A stretch of 64,000 nt of DNA from Ureibacillus composti (lineage in GTDB: Bacteria; Bacillota; Bacilli; Bacillales_A; Planococcaceae). The stretch covers positions 3,365,001 to 3,429,000 of the forward strand of contig JAUCEP010000002.1 of NCBI GenBank assembly GCA_030348875.1. The letters run 5' to 3'. A model generated the notes under the pieces. That model made no database searches. It was not told where the DNA came from and worked only from the letters and a program-made list of their open reading frames with translations. A program made the translations under genes and the position numbers. This document shows positions 54,572 to 63,735 of the stretch, one piece after another (the stretch's first letter is position 1; the number at the start of each line of letters is the position of its first letter).

Positions 54572-55441
54572 TTATCTTTGAAATTGAATTCTCGCTTCTT
54601 TTGTACGACTCAAGGAATCAACAACGACTTTACCTGATTCATCCCACTGAATCATTCGGTAATAGGCATCATGATAAAAAATAAATTTATAGCCATTAGC
54701 AAGCGCTTCTTTTAGGATCTTTTCTTTTGCAAAAACGCTTGTCATTGGATAATCATCATAAGCTAATACCCAAAGTGGATTTTGATGAGCATGTGTCGGC
54801 ATGATATCAGCCATGTGTAGCATAGTTTCCCCATTTTGCGTTAGTTTAATAATGGCATGACCATCACTATGACCCCCTGTATGAATCATTTCAATTCCAG
54901 GTGCCACTTGTAAACGATCTTCAAACGTTTCAACTAAATGTTGAATCGGCTCCCAATTTTCCTTCCAATAAGTGTTACGAGAACGAATATTAGGATTACG
55001 CATTTCATCCCATTCAACTTTAGAAGTATAAATTGTTGCATTTGGGAAAGTTGGAACTAGAGTTTCTCCTTCCCAACGTGTTAACCCACCTGCATGATCA
55101 AAATGTAAATGAGTCATTAAAACAAAATGAATATCTTCTGCAGTTAACCCCAGTTCTTTAAGACTCTCTAATATTGTAGACTCTTCTGTTACACCAAAAT
55201 TACGAAGTTGCTTTTCTGTTAGTTTATTAAATCCAACACCGCTATCAATTAAGTAATTTTTCCCCTCGTATTGAATTAACATTGGCTCACAAGCAAGTTC
55301 TATTTGATTTAACTCGTTAACAGGGTATTTTCGAGACCAAAGTGGTTTTGGTACTACCCCAAACATAGCTCCCCCATCAAGTGAAGTAACTCCCCCGTTT
55401 AACCATGTTAAAGACATGCCATGAAATTGAAGTTTGTCCAT
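54572..55441 (-). CDS. ytnP: YtnP, metallo-beta-lactamase-fold lactonase
   Basis: A 289-residue MBL-fold hydrolase closely resembling Bacillus YtnP, reported as a lactonase that quenches quorum-type signals. It keeps [20 protein letters not shown], the zinc motif [11 protein letters not shown] near residue 105, [28 protein letters not shown] and FYHDAYY. The ATG at 55441 lies eight bases from GGGGAG; an ATG two codons earlier is too close. The natural substrate is uncertain. Confidence 0.92.
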   Translation of the reverse strand: MDKLQFHGMSLTWLNGGVTSLDGGAMFGVVPKPLWSRKYPVNELNQIELACEPMLIQYEGKNYLIDSGVGFNKLTEKQLRNFGVTEESTILESLKELGLTAEDIHFVLMTHLHFDHAGGLTRWEGETLVPTFPNATIYTSKVEWDEMRNPNIRSRNTYWKENWEPIQHLVETFEDRLQVAPGIEMIHTGGHSDGHAIIKLTQNGETMLHMADIMPTHAHQNPLWVLAYDDYPMTSVFAKEKILKEALANGYKFIFYHDAYYRMIQWDESGKVVVDSLSRTKEARIQFQR

Positions 55442-55547
55442 TCCCATTTCTCCCCTTTGTTCATCTTTTTAGGTTTGAAATCAAATTCTAAACGATGAAT
55501 GACGACTGCTGTCTGACTGTTATCCCTATAGCCAATAAAACTTAGCT

Positions 55548-56195
55548 TTATTCTTTAATAAACTGTGCTTCTAGGCGATAAATCGGTTGTCCCTTTGCAG
55601 AAAATTTTTCTTCATATTCTGTCATGATATTGTCTTCAGGCATATTTGCATGTAAATCAAGTGAAACATATTTTAAAAGCATGCCGTACTCTGAAATACT
55701 GACTAATGAATACTCAAATAATCCACGGTTATCTGTTTTAAAATGAACTTCGCCACGATCGATTAAAATCGATTCATATATTTTCAAAAATCCTTCGTGT
55801 GTTAGGCGACGTTTTGCATGTCGCGTTTTTGGCCAAGGATCTGAAAAATTTAAATAAACACGACTTACATCATTTTTCTCAAAATATTTATTTAAATCTG
55901 CCCCATTTACTTTTAATAAGCGTAAATTAGACGGTGCCCCTGCTTCTATAATTTTTTCTAGGGCACATACAATTACACTATCATAAAGTTCAATTCCAAT
56001 ATAATTGATATGTGGATTGGCTTTTGCCATCCCTAAAACAAATTGTCCTTTACCAGTCCCTACTTCAATATGGAGTGGTTGATCATTTTGGAATACCTCA
56101 CTCCACTTACCTTTGTATTGTTCTGGATTTTGGATAATGATCTCAGGATGTGCATTAATAAATTCCTCTGCCCAAGGTTTGTTTCTTAATCTCAC
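55548..56195 (-). CDS. trmB: tRNA (guanine-N7-)-methyltransferase
   Basis: TrmB methylates G46 of tRNA using AdoMet. The 215-residue protein has motif [17 protein letters not shown] near residue 43 and the family signature [17 protein letters not shown] near 118. The C-terminus has [12 protein letters not shown] and [19 protein letters not shown]. The start is GTG at 56195 with GAGG nine bases upstream. It lies about 105 bases upstream of ytnP on the same strand, an arrangement kept in Bacillus subtilis (ytmQ). Confidence 0.96.
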   Translation of the reverse strand: MRLRNKPWAEEFINAHPEIIIQNPEQYKGKWSEVFQNDQPLHIEVGTGKGQFVLGMAKANPHINYIGIELYDSVIVCALEKIIEAGAPSNLRLLKVNGADLNKYFEKNDVSRVYLNFSDPWPKTRHAKRRLTHEGFLKIYESILIDRGEVHFKTDNRGLFEYSLVSISEYGMLLKYVSLDLHANMPEDNIMTEYEEKFSAKGQPIYRLEAQFIKE

Positions 56196-56761
56196 TTACT
56201 AGTTCCTCATTTCTTTGTTGTTACTCAAATCTAATATGCATGGCGCAGTTACGCGCAGTTTTCTTATTAAATGAAGTTAAAGTTAATTATATCTTAATTC
56301 TCTATAATTTTCATATTACTGCTATATTAATTTGGCACTCTGCAAACTTTTTTCTATTGTGGTCACGGTTCAAAAATAACAGAAACTTTTTCCCTAATCT
56401 CTTCAAAATCTTGAAATTTCACCTGATTTAGGCCACTTAACGGAAGTTTATTCTCTTATTTCAACTTTAAAAGCCTCTTCTTTATTCAATAACGGAAGAA
56501 AATTCCTTTAAGATTCAAGAAACCGATATTTTCAGAAAAATAACAGAAGCTTTTTCCCTTATCTCTTCAAAATCTTCAAATTTCACCTGATTTAGAGCAC
56601 TTAACGGAAGTTTATTCTCTTATTTCAACTTCAAAAGCCTCTTCTTTATTCAATAACGGAAGAAAATTCCTTTAAATTTCAAGAAACCGATATTTTCAGT
56701 AAAATAGCGGAAGGAATTTCCCTTAAGTTTCTAAAAATCCATAATTTCCGACTACTATCCG
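56196..56761. other. Intergenic stretch with tandem repeats
   Basis: The right two-thirds is the 164-bp tandem repeat. The left part (56196-56370) is AT-rich and holds no gene I can support; it should include the trmB promoter. Confidence 0.7.
56372..56748. repeat. 164-bp tandem repeat, two copies plus a partial third
   Basis: Copy 1 is 56372-56535, copy 2 is 56536-56699, and a degenerate start of copy 3 is 56700-56748. I count about eight differences between copies 1 and 2. Each copy contains three sub-units of about 55 bp that begin with AACGGAAG or AACAGAAG, followed by a GGAA..TTCC inverted core, such as GGAAGAAAATTCC. It has no protein-coding sense. Confidence 0.9.
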
Positions 56762-57748
56762 CTACTGCTCTTTTTTTTCAGTATTCCAAATATCTCGATT
56801 ATAGGAAGTTGTTTGAACATGATTTAAAATAGCTTGTGCTGCTTGAATTTGCATATGTTTCATAGGTGATGGTGAACGCCGTAACCCTTGCATCCAATTA
56901 GGAAATTCCCTTTTATCTATAAATTTGACATTAAAAGCAGTTCCAGGGTAATCAAAAAAACCATTTCTAGAAAGTAATATTTTACGTATCGGCATATCAA
57001 TATTCCCCTGGCTAAAAAGGTTAGATAGTATGGACTCCATTCGATTTAATTGAATCATTGGATTTAATACTTTTTTATCAGTCTTTCCTACTTTTTTAGT
57101 CCAGAACCGTTCACCGTTACCCAAATATACCGCTTGATTTTCATATTCAACAAGAGTAATACATAGGCATTCAGTTGGGGTTAAAATTATGATATCTAAT
57201 TCCACTGGCGCTTTTTTTACTTGAACTATTGGATAATAAAATATTAAATAATTATCTGGTAAGCGTTGTAAAACATTTCGTAAAAAACTATCTCTTAAAA
57301 ATTTAGGATCCACATATGATTTTTCTCTTAAAGTTGAACTAGCCCATTTAATTTGAAAATGAAAAAATTGATTCAGAAACATTTTCTTTAAATCCTCTAA
57401 ATTTTGGGGATGATATACAATATTCGGTTCGAATAGTAATTCAAATTCATCATCTTCTTCATCTTCTTCATTTGAAATTAATTCGTCAGATACATCCACT
57501 TGTTCTAAATCTTCTTTATGCGCCGGTTTTCTTCTTAAGAATTTGTTAATTAAGGAAAAACGTTTTGAACTTTTTTCTTCTTCAAGCTCTTCTATGTGTT
57601 CCCATTTCGGAATTTCCTGGCCTAATTCCCACTGTTGTTTTATTCGTTCCCATTGACTCTTTTTTACACGGACAAATTGGGTTGGGTATCGGTTTAATCC
57701 AACTTGATATCTTGAAATATAATCTTGAAGCTTTATTAATTGAGCCAA
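56762..57748 (-). CDS. YtlQ-like protein with a possible NERD-type nuclease fold
   Basis: A 328-residue cytoplasmic protein. Residues 1-120 are hydrophilic, with a very acidic stretch (SNEEDEEDDEFELLFEP). The second half has a pattern of alternating strands, VELDIIILTPTECLCITLVE and YLGNGERFWTKKVGK. It resembles the NERD (nuclease-related) fold, where an Asp and a following strand with a Glu form the metal site. The resemblance is weak and no activity is claimed. Its place between trmB and the pepV region matches ytlQ of Bacillus subtilis. The start is TTG with GGAG ten bases upstream. Confidence 0.65.
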   Translation of the reverse strand: MAQLIKLQDYISRYQVGLNRYPTQFVRVKKSQWERIKQQWELGQEIPKWEHIEELEEEKSSKRFSLINKFLRRKPAHKEDLEQVDVSDELISNEEDEEDDEFELLFEPNIVYHPQNLEDLKKMFLNQFFHFQIKWASSTLREKSYVDPKFLRDSFLRNVLQRLPDNYLIFYYPIVQVKKAPVELDIIILTPTECLCITLVEYENQAVYLGNGERFWTKKVGKTDKKVLNPMIQLNRMESILSNLFSQGNIDMPIRKILLSRNGFFDYPGTAFNVKFIDKREFPNWMQGLRRSPSPMKHMQIQAAQAILNHVQTTSYNRDIWNTEKKEQ

Positions 57749-58038
57749 TTACGACACACTCCATCTTTTCTATGTATCAATAGTTTAATTTTACATGAGG
57801 CATTATAAAAAAAATAGTGGTCAGTCTAATTACCCTTTTCCAAGATCACCCTTTATGTCAATCAAAAAGAATTCGCTCCATTTCGTGTAAACTTAAGCAC
57901 ACAATTGAGTAGTTTGTTGATACGAGTAAAAGGGTCCCTCACCTTTTTGTCTACTCTCCTACTACGTCTTTATGAGCTCACTTTCCTACTTTGTCGCGAA
58001 TTCTTTCGAATAAAATATTGTGTTTAATTGTGAAAAAT

Positions 58039-58890
58039 TTATGCTTTTAATGAATTAGGAATTTTAGTTTGGAACTGGGCATGTAGATTACTCGTCCATT
58101 CGCCCACATTTCCACTATTGATCTTTTGGCCGTCGATTTCAATTACGGGTGTTATTTCTGATGTTGTTGAAGAAACAAACAGTTCGTCCATCTCTAAAGC
58201 CTGTGTCTTTGTAAAGGCTTGTTCTTTTACAGGAAGCCCTATCTCCTCTGCACATTTCAAAATAACTGCACGTGTAATACCATGTAAGATTAAATTATTT
58301 GCAGGATGTGTATAAAGGACACCATCTTTTATGCCAAACACATTTGTAGAAGAACCTTCAGTAACCGTTTCTCCACGGTGTAAAATTGCTTCGTAGCATC
58401 CTTTTTCGTGTGCCTCTTGTTTTGCTAGAACCGCACCTAATAAATTTAGAGTTTTAATATCACAACGTAACCAACGAATATCTTCAACGAACGTTGCCGA
58501 CACACCTTTCTCAAAATTCTCTAAAGGGCGTGGCGATTCTTTCGTAGTACCAGTTAAAACAGGTAAAATAGTATCACCTGGGAATTGATGAATACGTGGT
58601 GCTGTACCTCTCGTAATTTGGAAATATAAATTTCCTGTATTTAAGTTGTTTGCTTCAACTAATTCGTGTAGTAATTTGTGTAATTTATCCTTTGTGTATG
58701 GAATTGTTATACGAATTTTTTCAGCACTCAAATAAAAACGATTGATATGTTCTTCAGCAGTAAACATTTCCCCATCATATACTTTAATTACTTCGTAAAC
58801 TCCATCACCAAATTGATAGCCACGGTCTTCTTTATCAATAATTACTTCTTCATCATTTACAATTTTATCATTCCATAATGTGTATCCCAT
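58039..58890 (-). CDS. dat: D-amino-acid transaminase
   Basis: A class IV (fold type IV) aminotransferase that makes D-glutamate from D-alanine and 2-oxoglutarate for the cell wall. The 283-residue protein carries the PLP lysine K146 in CDIKTLNLLGAVLAKQ and EDRGYQFGDGVYEVIKVYDG near residue 21. VTEGSSTNVFGIKDG and SSTTSEITPVIEID are also seen. This is the pattern of the well-studied Bacillus sp. enzyme (K145 without the Met). It lies 74 bases after pepV on the same strand. Confidence 0.96.
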   Translation of the reverse strand: MGYTLWNDKIVNDEEVIIDKEDRGYQFGDGVYEVIKVYDGEMFTAEEHINRFYLSAEKIRITIPYTKDKLHKLLHELVEANNLNTGNLYFQITRGTAPRIHQFPGDTILPVLTGTTKESPRPLENFEKGVSATFVEDIRWLRCDIKTLNLLGAVLAKQEAHEKGCYEAILHRGETVTEGSSTNVFGIKDGVLYTHPANNLILHGITRAVILKCAEEIGLPVKEQAFTKTQALEMDELFVSSTTSEITPVIEIDGQKINSGNVGEWTSNLHAQFQTKIPNSLKA

Positions 58891-58964
58891 AAAAGCACCC
58901 CTATTTTCATTTTAAAAGTTAAGAAATAAAAGATTTTTGGAGTCGGAAAAACTTCTAGCCTCTC

Positions 58965-60359
58965 TTATTTACTTGCTAGCTCAACAATTGCTTCTGCATA
59001 GATTGCAGCAGCTTTTACTAAATTTTCAATAACAACAAATTCATCTATTTGGTGGGCTACATCTGGTTCACCAGGGAACAGCATTCCAAATGCTACACCT
59101 TTTTTCATTGTTCGAGCATACGTTCCACCACCGGTTGATAATGGTTTCCCTATGTCGTCATTCGTATATTTTCTATATGCATTTAATAAGGTTTGAACAA
59201 ATTCATCTTCTTCACTTACATAGTGTGGTTCGGAATTTGAGACGACATCAAGTGCAAATGGTTTTGAATGTAATTCATTTTGAGCATTTGTTATTTTTTC
59301 TTCAAATGGATACGTAACCGAATAACGCATACTCACTTCAATTTTTCCACCGTGGTTGTGATCGAATGAAACAATTCCTGCATTTAGGGTTGTTTGGCCA
59401 GACATCTCATCTGCAAAATTCAATTTTAATGCTTGCCCATAAGGTTCTCCGTCAAATACTTCTACAATAAACTTTACAAAATCTAAGCTAGCAGGAGTTG
59501 TTAAATGTTCCAATAAAAACTTCGATAATAACACGGCTGCATTACAACCTTTTTCTGGTTCCATTGCATGAGCAGATTTTCCTTTTACAGTAAAAATGTA
59601 TTGATTTCCTTTCTTCTCTACAGCGCCTTCAGCATTTTGCTCTTGTAAAAATATTTGGAAGTCATCCTCTACTTGGTCAACTAGATTTAGGGCAGTTGCT
59701 TGTGCGATGTCAGGGACCATATTCGTCCTTTTACCTGCTTGAAATGTTATTAATTGTTCATTAGTTTCTATATTACTAGTTTGTGATAAATGTAATGTAG
59801 CTATGCCCTTTTCTGCGTTAATAAGAGGGAAATCAGCATCTGGGGCAAATCCAATGGTTGGCATTTCTTCTTTTTCAAAATAACGCGTAACACATCGGAA
59901 ACCACTTTCCTCATCACTACCAATGATCATTCTTACTGTTTTATTTAACGGAATTCCTGCATCTTTTACCAATTTCATTGCAAGCCATGCTGCCATTGTT
60001 GGGCCCTTATCGTCAATTGCACCTCGGCCAAACAACTTCCCATTTACGATTTCACCTTGAAATGGAGGATATGTCCACCCATCTCCTGCAGGTACAACGT
60101 CAACATGACAAAGGATTCCAAGTAATTCTTTTCCTTCTCCCATTTCGATATGACCAGCGACTTGGTCAATGGATTTTGTTTCGAATCCTTGCTCTTCCCC
60201 TTTTTTAAGTAACCAATTTAAGGCTTCAAGAGGACCAGGACCAAAGGGAGCTTCCGATGTTGCTTTTTCTTCATCAAGTACACTTTCAATTTGAATTAAT
60301 TGCTGTAATTCCGAAATCAATTCATCTTTCCTTGACTCGGCCAAGTTTAGCCAATCCAT
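58965..60359 (-). CDS. pepV: Dipeptidase PepV (M20 family)
   Basis: A 464-residue zinc dipeptidase of the M20 family (carnosinase-like) that cleaves dipeptides in the cytoplasm. The metal site is visible: CHVDVVPAGDGW, the bridging Asp in GRGAIDDKGPTMA, the catalytic Glu in GSDEESGFR, FAPDADFP and a C-terminal His in DVAHQIDEFV. The large lid domain lies between about 180 and 380. The ATG at 60359 has AAGGGGTG upstream. It is the first gene of the pepV-dat pair and corresponds to YtjP. Confidence 0.94.
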   Translation of the reverse strand: MDWLNLAESRKDELISELQQLIQIESVLDEEKATSEAPFGPGPLEALNWLLKKGEEQGFETKSIDQVAGHIEMGEGKELLGILCHVDVVPAGDGWTYPPFQGEIVNGKLFGRGAIDDKGPTMAAWLAMKLVKDAGIPLNKTVRMIIGSDEESGFRCVTRYFEKEEMPTIGFAPDADFPLINAEKGIATLHLSQTSNIETNEQLITFQAGKRTNMVPDIAQATALNLVDQVEDDFQIFLQEQNAEGAVEKKGNQYIFTVKGKSAHAMEPEKGCNAAVLLSKFLLEHLTTPASLDFVKFIVEVFDGEPYGQALKLNFADEMSGQTTLNAGIVSFDHNHGGKIEVSMRYSVTYPFEEKITNAQNELHSKPFALDVVSNSEPHYVSEEDEFVQTLLNAYRKYTNDDIGKPLSTGGGTYARTMKKGVAFGMLFPGEPDVAHQIDEFVVIENLVKAAAIYAEAIVELASK

Positions 60360-60674
60360 AAACAATCACCCCTTAATACGGTTATTTTACTATTTCTTCA
60401 TAAAAAAACAACTAAAGTTAAGACCTACTTGCATATAATGTGTAAACAACTCTATTTCTAACTATAAACATTGTAAAAATTATATTAATTAACTGAGAAT
60501 TATGGAATTATTAATAGTTTGTTGCTATAATGACACTGTCAGAATCTATAAGTTGACAAATAAAATTAGAAAAGGGGATGTCTAAGGCAGAAATTTAAAG
60601 CCTATAGTGCACCTCTGCACTTGTGTCGTCCGCTAGTCTTTGCCATGAGAATTAAGATCGAAGGAGTGGTTTTT
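60360..60674. other. Intergenic stretch upstream of ytzE
   Basis: Divergent control region for pepV and ytzE. The visible items are an extended -10 promoter on the plus strand and a leader of about 135 bases with a small GTGCA/TGCAC hairpin (60607-60620). I see no gene in it. Confidence 0.6.
60523..60531 (+). promoter_or_regulatory. Extended -10 promoter for ytzE
   Basis: TGCTATAAT is a perfect TGn-TATAAT extended -10. It would give a leader of about 135 bases. Confidence 0.55.
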
Positions 60675-60896
60675 ATGAAACCAACTACTGACAGAATGCT
60701 TAATCGTATTAAAGACGTGTACATGTTTATCCTTAACAACGGGACGGTGTCTACACAGGATTTAGTCGAAGAGTTCAACATCACTCCTCGCACCATTCAG
60801 AGAGATTTGAATGTGTTAGCCTTTAATGACTTGGTTGTAAGCCCAAGTAGAGGCAAATGGACAACGACGAAGAAAAAAGTTAAATTGACATCTTAG
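60675..60896 (+). CDS. ytzE: YtzE, small DeoR-type HTH protein
   Basis: A 73-residue stand-alone winged-helix protein of the DeoR type (RIKDVYMFILNNGTVSTQDL, then VEEFNITPRTIQRDLNVLAF). There is no ligand-binding domain, so it may act as a small DNA-binding regulator or partner. Its targets are unknown. The ATG at 60675 has GAAGGAG eight bases upstream; an in-frame ATG at 60645 has no such site. It is conserved at this location in Bacillus. Confidence 0.88.
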   Translation: MKPTTDRMLNRIKDVYMFILNNGTVSTQDLVEEFNITPRTIQRDLNVLAFNDLVVSPSRGKWTTTKKKVKLTS

Positions 60897-60954
60897 AATA
60901 TAAGAATAAGCTAGACTTATTCAACCCATACAATTATGAATTGGCAAATCTCAG

Positions 60955-61010
60955 TCCGAATTTCGGACACGTGTTAACACGTGTCAATTCTTTTCTGAAT
61001 CGCTCGATTC
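60955..61010. repeat. Cluster of three palindromes downstream of ytzE
   Basis: TCCGAA-T-TTCGGA (60955-60967) overlaps the perfect 20-bp palindrome GACACGTGTTAACACGTGTC (60966-60985). GAATCG-CT-CGATTC follows (60997-61010). No T run follows them, so they are not ordinary terminators. Confidence 0.7.
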
Positions 61011-61095
61011 GCTGAAGGTTTATCTTTTTTTCAATTGTTTTCCAAACTGAAAAAGAGATTGGTACCCAATTTATATTTACCACCTTAAGATGAAC

Positions 61096-61140
61096 AAAGA
61101 AAAAAGAATGACCTTTCGTCGGGGTCATTCTTTTTTCTTT
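61096..61140. terminator. Bidirectional terminator, ytzE / RsuA-like gene
   Basis: A stem of about 17 bp (AAAGAAAAAAGAATGACC with its complement) with a ten-base loop and T runs on both strands. Confidence 0.9.
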
Positions 61141-61196
61141 CTTTATTTGTTATTAACATGGTAATTTCGTTTAGAAATCCTACTTAAAATGCATTA

Positions 61197-61910
61197 CTAT
61201 GATGGATTTTTTAATTTATTTAATTCCTCAGCAGTTAGCTCTCGATAATCACCAAGCTCTAATGAATCATCCAATTCTAAATTTCCCATTGATAAACGTT
61301 TTAAATAAGTCACTTTTTTCCCTTGTGATTCAAACATACGCTTCACCTGATGGAACTTCCCTTCCTGAATTGTTAATTCAATTTCGGAAGTTGATGCAGA
61401 TTTTAGAATAACAAGATGTCCTGGCTTCGTTATATAACCATCATCTAATTCTACTCCTAATTTAAATGCTTCTACATCTTGATCCGTCACAACACCATCA
61501 ATGATGGCGTAGTACGTCTTCGGAACATGCTTTTTCGGAGAAAGTAAATTATGTGCTAAATTACCGTCATTTGTAAGTAGTAATAGTCCCTCTGTGTCTT
61601 TATCTAACCGTCCAACAGGAAATGGCTTAAAATGCTGCGCTAAAGGATCTAATAAGTCGATGACAGTTTGATCTCTTAAGTCTTCAGTAGCTGAAACAAC
61701 CCCTGGTGGTTTATTCATCATGTAGTAGACAAATTCTGTATACTCTACCCGCTCTCCAAAAACACTTACATTTTGATTTGCTGGATCCACATGCATTGCC
61801 GAATCTTTTACTACTTCACCGTCAACAGTAACACCTTTTTGTTTTAATAATTGTTTTACTTCTTTACGCGAACCATACCCCATATTTGATAATAATTTAT
61901 CTAATCGCAT
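61197..61910 (-). CDS. RsuA-type 16S rRNA pseudouridine synthase
   Basis: A 237-residue RsuA-family enzyme that makes pseudouridine, most likely at position 516 of 16S rRNA. An N-terminal S4 domain (MRLDKLLSNMGYGSRKEVKQ) precedes the catalytic domain. That domain has the nucleophilic Asp in PVGRLDKDTEGLLLLTNDG near residue 103 and the C-terminal KFHQVKRMFESQGKKV. It is the YtzG orthologue by position. It begins eight bases after ytgP, so the two form an operon. Confidence 0.93.
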   Translation of the reverse strand: MRLDKLLSNMGYGSRKEVKQLLKQKGVTVDGEVVKDSAMHVDPANQNVSVFGERVEYTEFVYYMMNKPPGVVSATEDLRDQTVIDLLDPLAQHFKPFPVGRLDKDTEGLLLLTNDGNLAHNLLSPKKHVPKTYYAIIDGVVTDQDVEAFKLGVELDDGYITKPGHLVILKSASTSEIELTIQEGKFHQVKRMFESQGKKVTYLKRLSMGNLELDDSLELGDYRELTAEELNKLKNPS

Positions 61911-61918
61911 TTTCTCAC

Positions 61919-63532
61919 CTACTTGAACCCTAATTTATTAGCAACTTTTGTAATACGTCCACCTAATAACTTTTGTGCTAGGCCGAGTCGAAGTGATAAA
62001 TATCCGTAAACCATTATCCCTACTGCAACACAAACCATGGCAACAAGGATTGCTGATATCTTACTTTCTACTTGTCCAAACAAAGCAAGTAACCCCTGGT
62101 GTGAAATAAATACACTAATGGCCATAAGTATTGTTAGGATACAAATTAATATTATTCGACGTTTTACCATAACTGAACGATAATCCAATGCCTTTTTTAA
62201 TACAACAATATTTATGACAACTGAAATAATGTAACCAATGGCAGTTGCTATAATTGCACCATCTGCTTGCATTACTTTAATTAAAGGTGTATTAAGAACT
62301 AGTTTGACTAATAATCCAGTTAGTAAACTAAAGACAATCCATTTCTGATAATCAATTCCTTGTAAAAGTGCTGCAGTTACTTGGAACAAGGCAAATAATA
62401 TAGCAACAGGTGCATAGTGAGCCAAAATACTCGCTCCCATTTCACTTTCCGAATATAAAATGAAATAAATTTCATTCGCTAAAAGAGAAATCCCGATCAC
62501 TGCTGGTAAAGTTACGAAAATCAGTATTTGATATGTTTTATCCATCGCATCATGTAATAATCCAAACTCACGTTGAGTGTAATATTTAGTGATGGTCGGT
62601 ACTAGGGCTAATGATAAACCCGTAGCTAACATAACGGGAATAATTACAACTTTATGCGTTGTAAAATTAATCATACTTAAGTAGATATCAGAGACTTTGG
62701 ATAAACCAATTGATGCCATTGCACGATTAAACGTTAACATATCGACTAATTGGAATAATGAATTCGCCATCCCCACAAAAATCATCGGTAATGAATATTT
62801 GATTACTTCCCCGTATATTTTTGAAAGCTGAATTTCTGATTTTGTTACACTTTGACTTCGTAACAATTCGAATTCTACTTTGTATTTTTTCCAGAAATAA
62901 AATAGTACGGCAAGCCCACCAATTGCGCCGATAAATGCAGCAAATACAGATAATGAAACAGCTGTTTCTGCTTTTCCTTTAAAAATAAATACTACTGCAA
63001 ATGAACCGGCAAGTAAAAATAGGACACGGACAATTTGTTCAACTAATTGTGAAACAGCAGTAGGCTCCATTTTTCCATAACCTTGAAAAAAGCCTCGCCA
63101 CAAACTCATAAATGGTACAACAATTAATGCAAAACTTACCCAGCGAATTACAGAAGCAACTTCCTCAACAGAAAAGACTTGCTTATCACTACTAATTACA
63201 ACCTCTGCAATTGGCGTTGCGAGTAAAAATAGGACAATGAAAGCTAAGAAACCAGTAATCATCATAGTGAGAAGACCCGATTTCAAAAGTTTCCGACCTG
63301 ATTCATAATCACCAATTGCATTATATTTCGATACAAATTTCGATACTGCAATTGGAGCTCCAGAAACAGCAACAGCTAGCATAAGTGTATAAGGGATATA
63401 TGCATACTGATAAAGTGCCACATTTTCTTCCCCTACAATCGCGTAAAAAGGAAAAATATAGATTAAGCCAAGCACTTTTGATAAAAACATTCCAATCGTT
63501 AATATCGCTGTGCCTTTCATCAAAGAGGACAT
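61919..63532 (-). CDS. ytgP: YtgP, MurJ-family polysaccharide/lipid II flippase
   Basis: A 537-residue MOP-superfamily membrane protein with about 14 hydrophobic segments. Characteristic parts are KGTAILTIGMFLSKVLGLIY, SGAPIAVSKFVSKYNA, WRGFFQGYGKMEPTAVSQLVEQ and LLQGIDYQKW. Bacillus YtgP acts as MurJ, the flippase that moves lipid II across the membrane. The ATG at 63532 is chosen because homologues begin at MSxLxKGT; an ATG three codons earlier has an even weaker ribosome-binding site. It is followed by the RsuA-like gene. Confidence 0.88.
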   Translation of the reverse strand: MSSLMKGTAILTIGMFLSKVLGLIYIFPFYAIVGEENVALYQYAYIPYTLMLAVAVSGAPIAVSKFVSKYNAIGDYESGRKLLKSGLLTMMITGFLAFIVLFLLATPIAEVVISSDKQVFSVEEVASVIRWVSFALIVVPFMSLWRGFFQGYGKMEPTAVSQLVEQIVRVLFLLAGSFAVVFIFKGKAETAVSLSVFAAFIGAIGGLAVLFYFWKKYKVEFELLRSQSVTKSEIQLSKIYGEVIKYSLPMIFVGMANSLFQLVDMLTFNRAMASIGLSKVSDIYLSMINFTTHKVVIIPVMLATGLSLALVPTITKYYTQREFGLLHDAMDKTYQILIFVTLPAVIGISLLANEIYFILYSESEMGASILAHYAPVAILFALFQVTAALLQGIDYQKWIVFSLLTGLLVKLVLNTPLIKVMQADGAIIATAIGYIISVVINIVVLKKALDYRSVMVKRRIILICILTILMAISVFISHQGLLALFGQVESKISAILVAMVCVAVGIMVYGYLSLRLGLAQKLLGGRITKVANKLGFK

Positions 63533-63673
63533 CCTATCCATCCAATCTTTATAAGATAAAGTGAACTAAGTAAATATTACTACATATGCTTACACAAAAT
63601 TTAATCATAAGTTTTAGGTATGTATTTGCTTCATATAAATCAAATCAAACCAAAGAATCAATTTTTCTTTGAT

Positions 63674-63723
63674 TAAAAAAGAAGCACCATCTCAAAAAGT
63701 AAATTTACCAATTGAGATAGCCC
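63674..63723 (-). terminator. Terminator of the FemX-like gene
   Basis: GCTATCTCAA and TTGAGATGGTGC pair with wobbles on the minus strand, followed by TTCTTTTTT. Confidence 0.7.
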
Positions 63724-63735
63724 TTTTCTTGTAGA

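Larger units (their letters stand above)
60897..61196. other. Intergenic stretch after ytzE
   Basis: Holds three adjacent palindromes (60955-61010) and a strong bidirectional terminator (61096-61140). No gene is seen. Confidence 0.65.

Noticed and set aside
56372-56748. CRISPR-like regular repeats
   Set aside because: The units are 164 bp long and directly abut, with no unique spacers and no cas genes nearby, so this is a tandem repeat.
60570-60593. Short leader peptide MSKAEI before ytzE
   Set aside because: Its putative GGGG site abuts the ATG with no spacing, and the peptide has no regulatory codon run.
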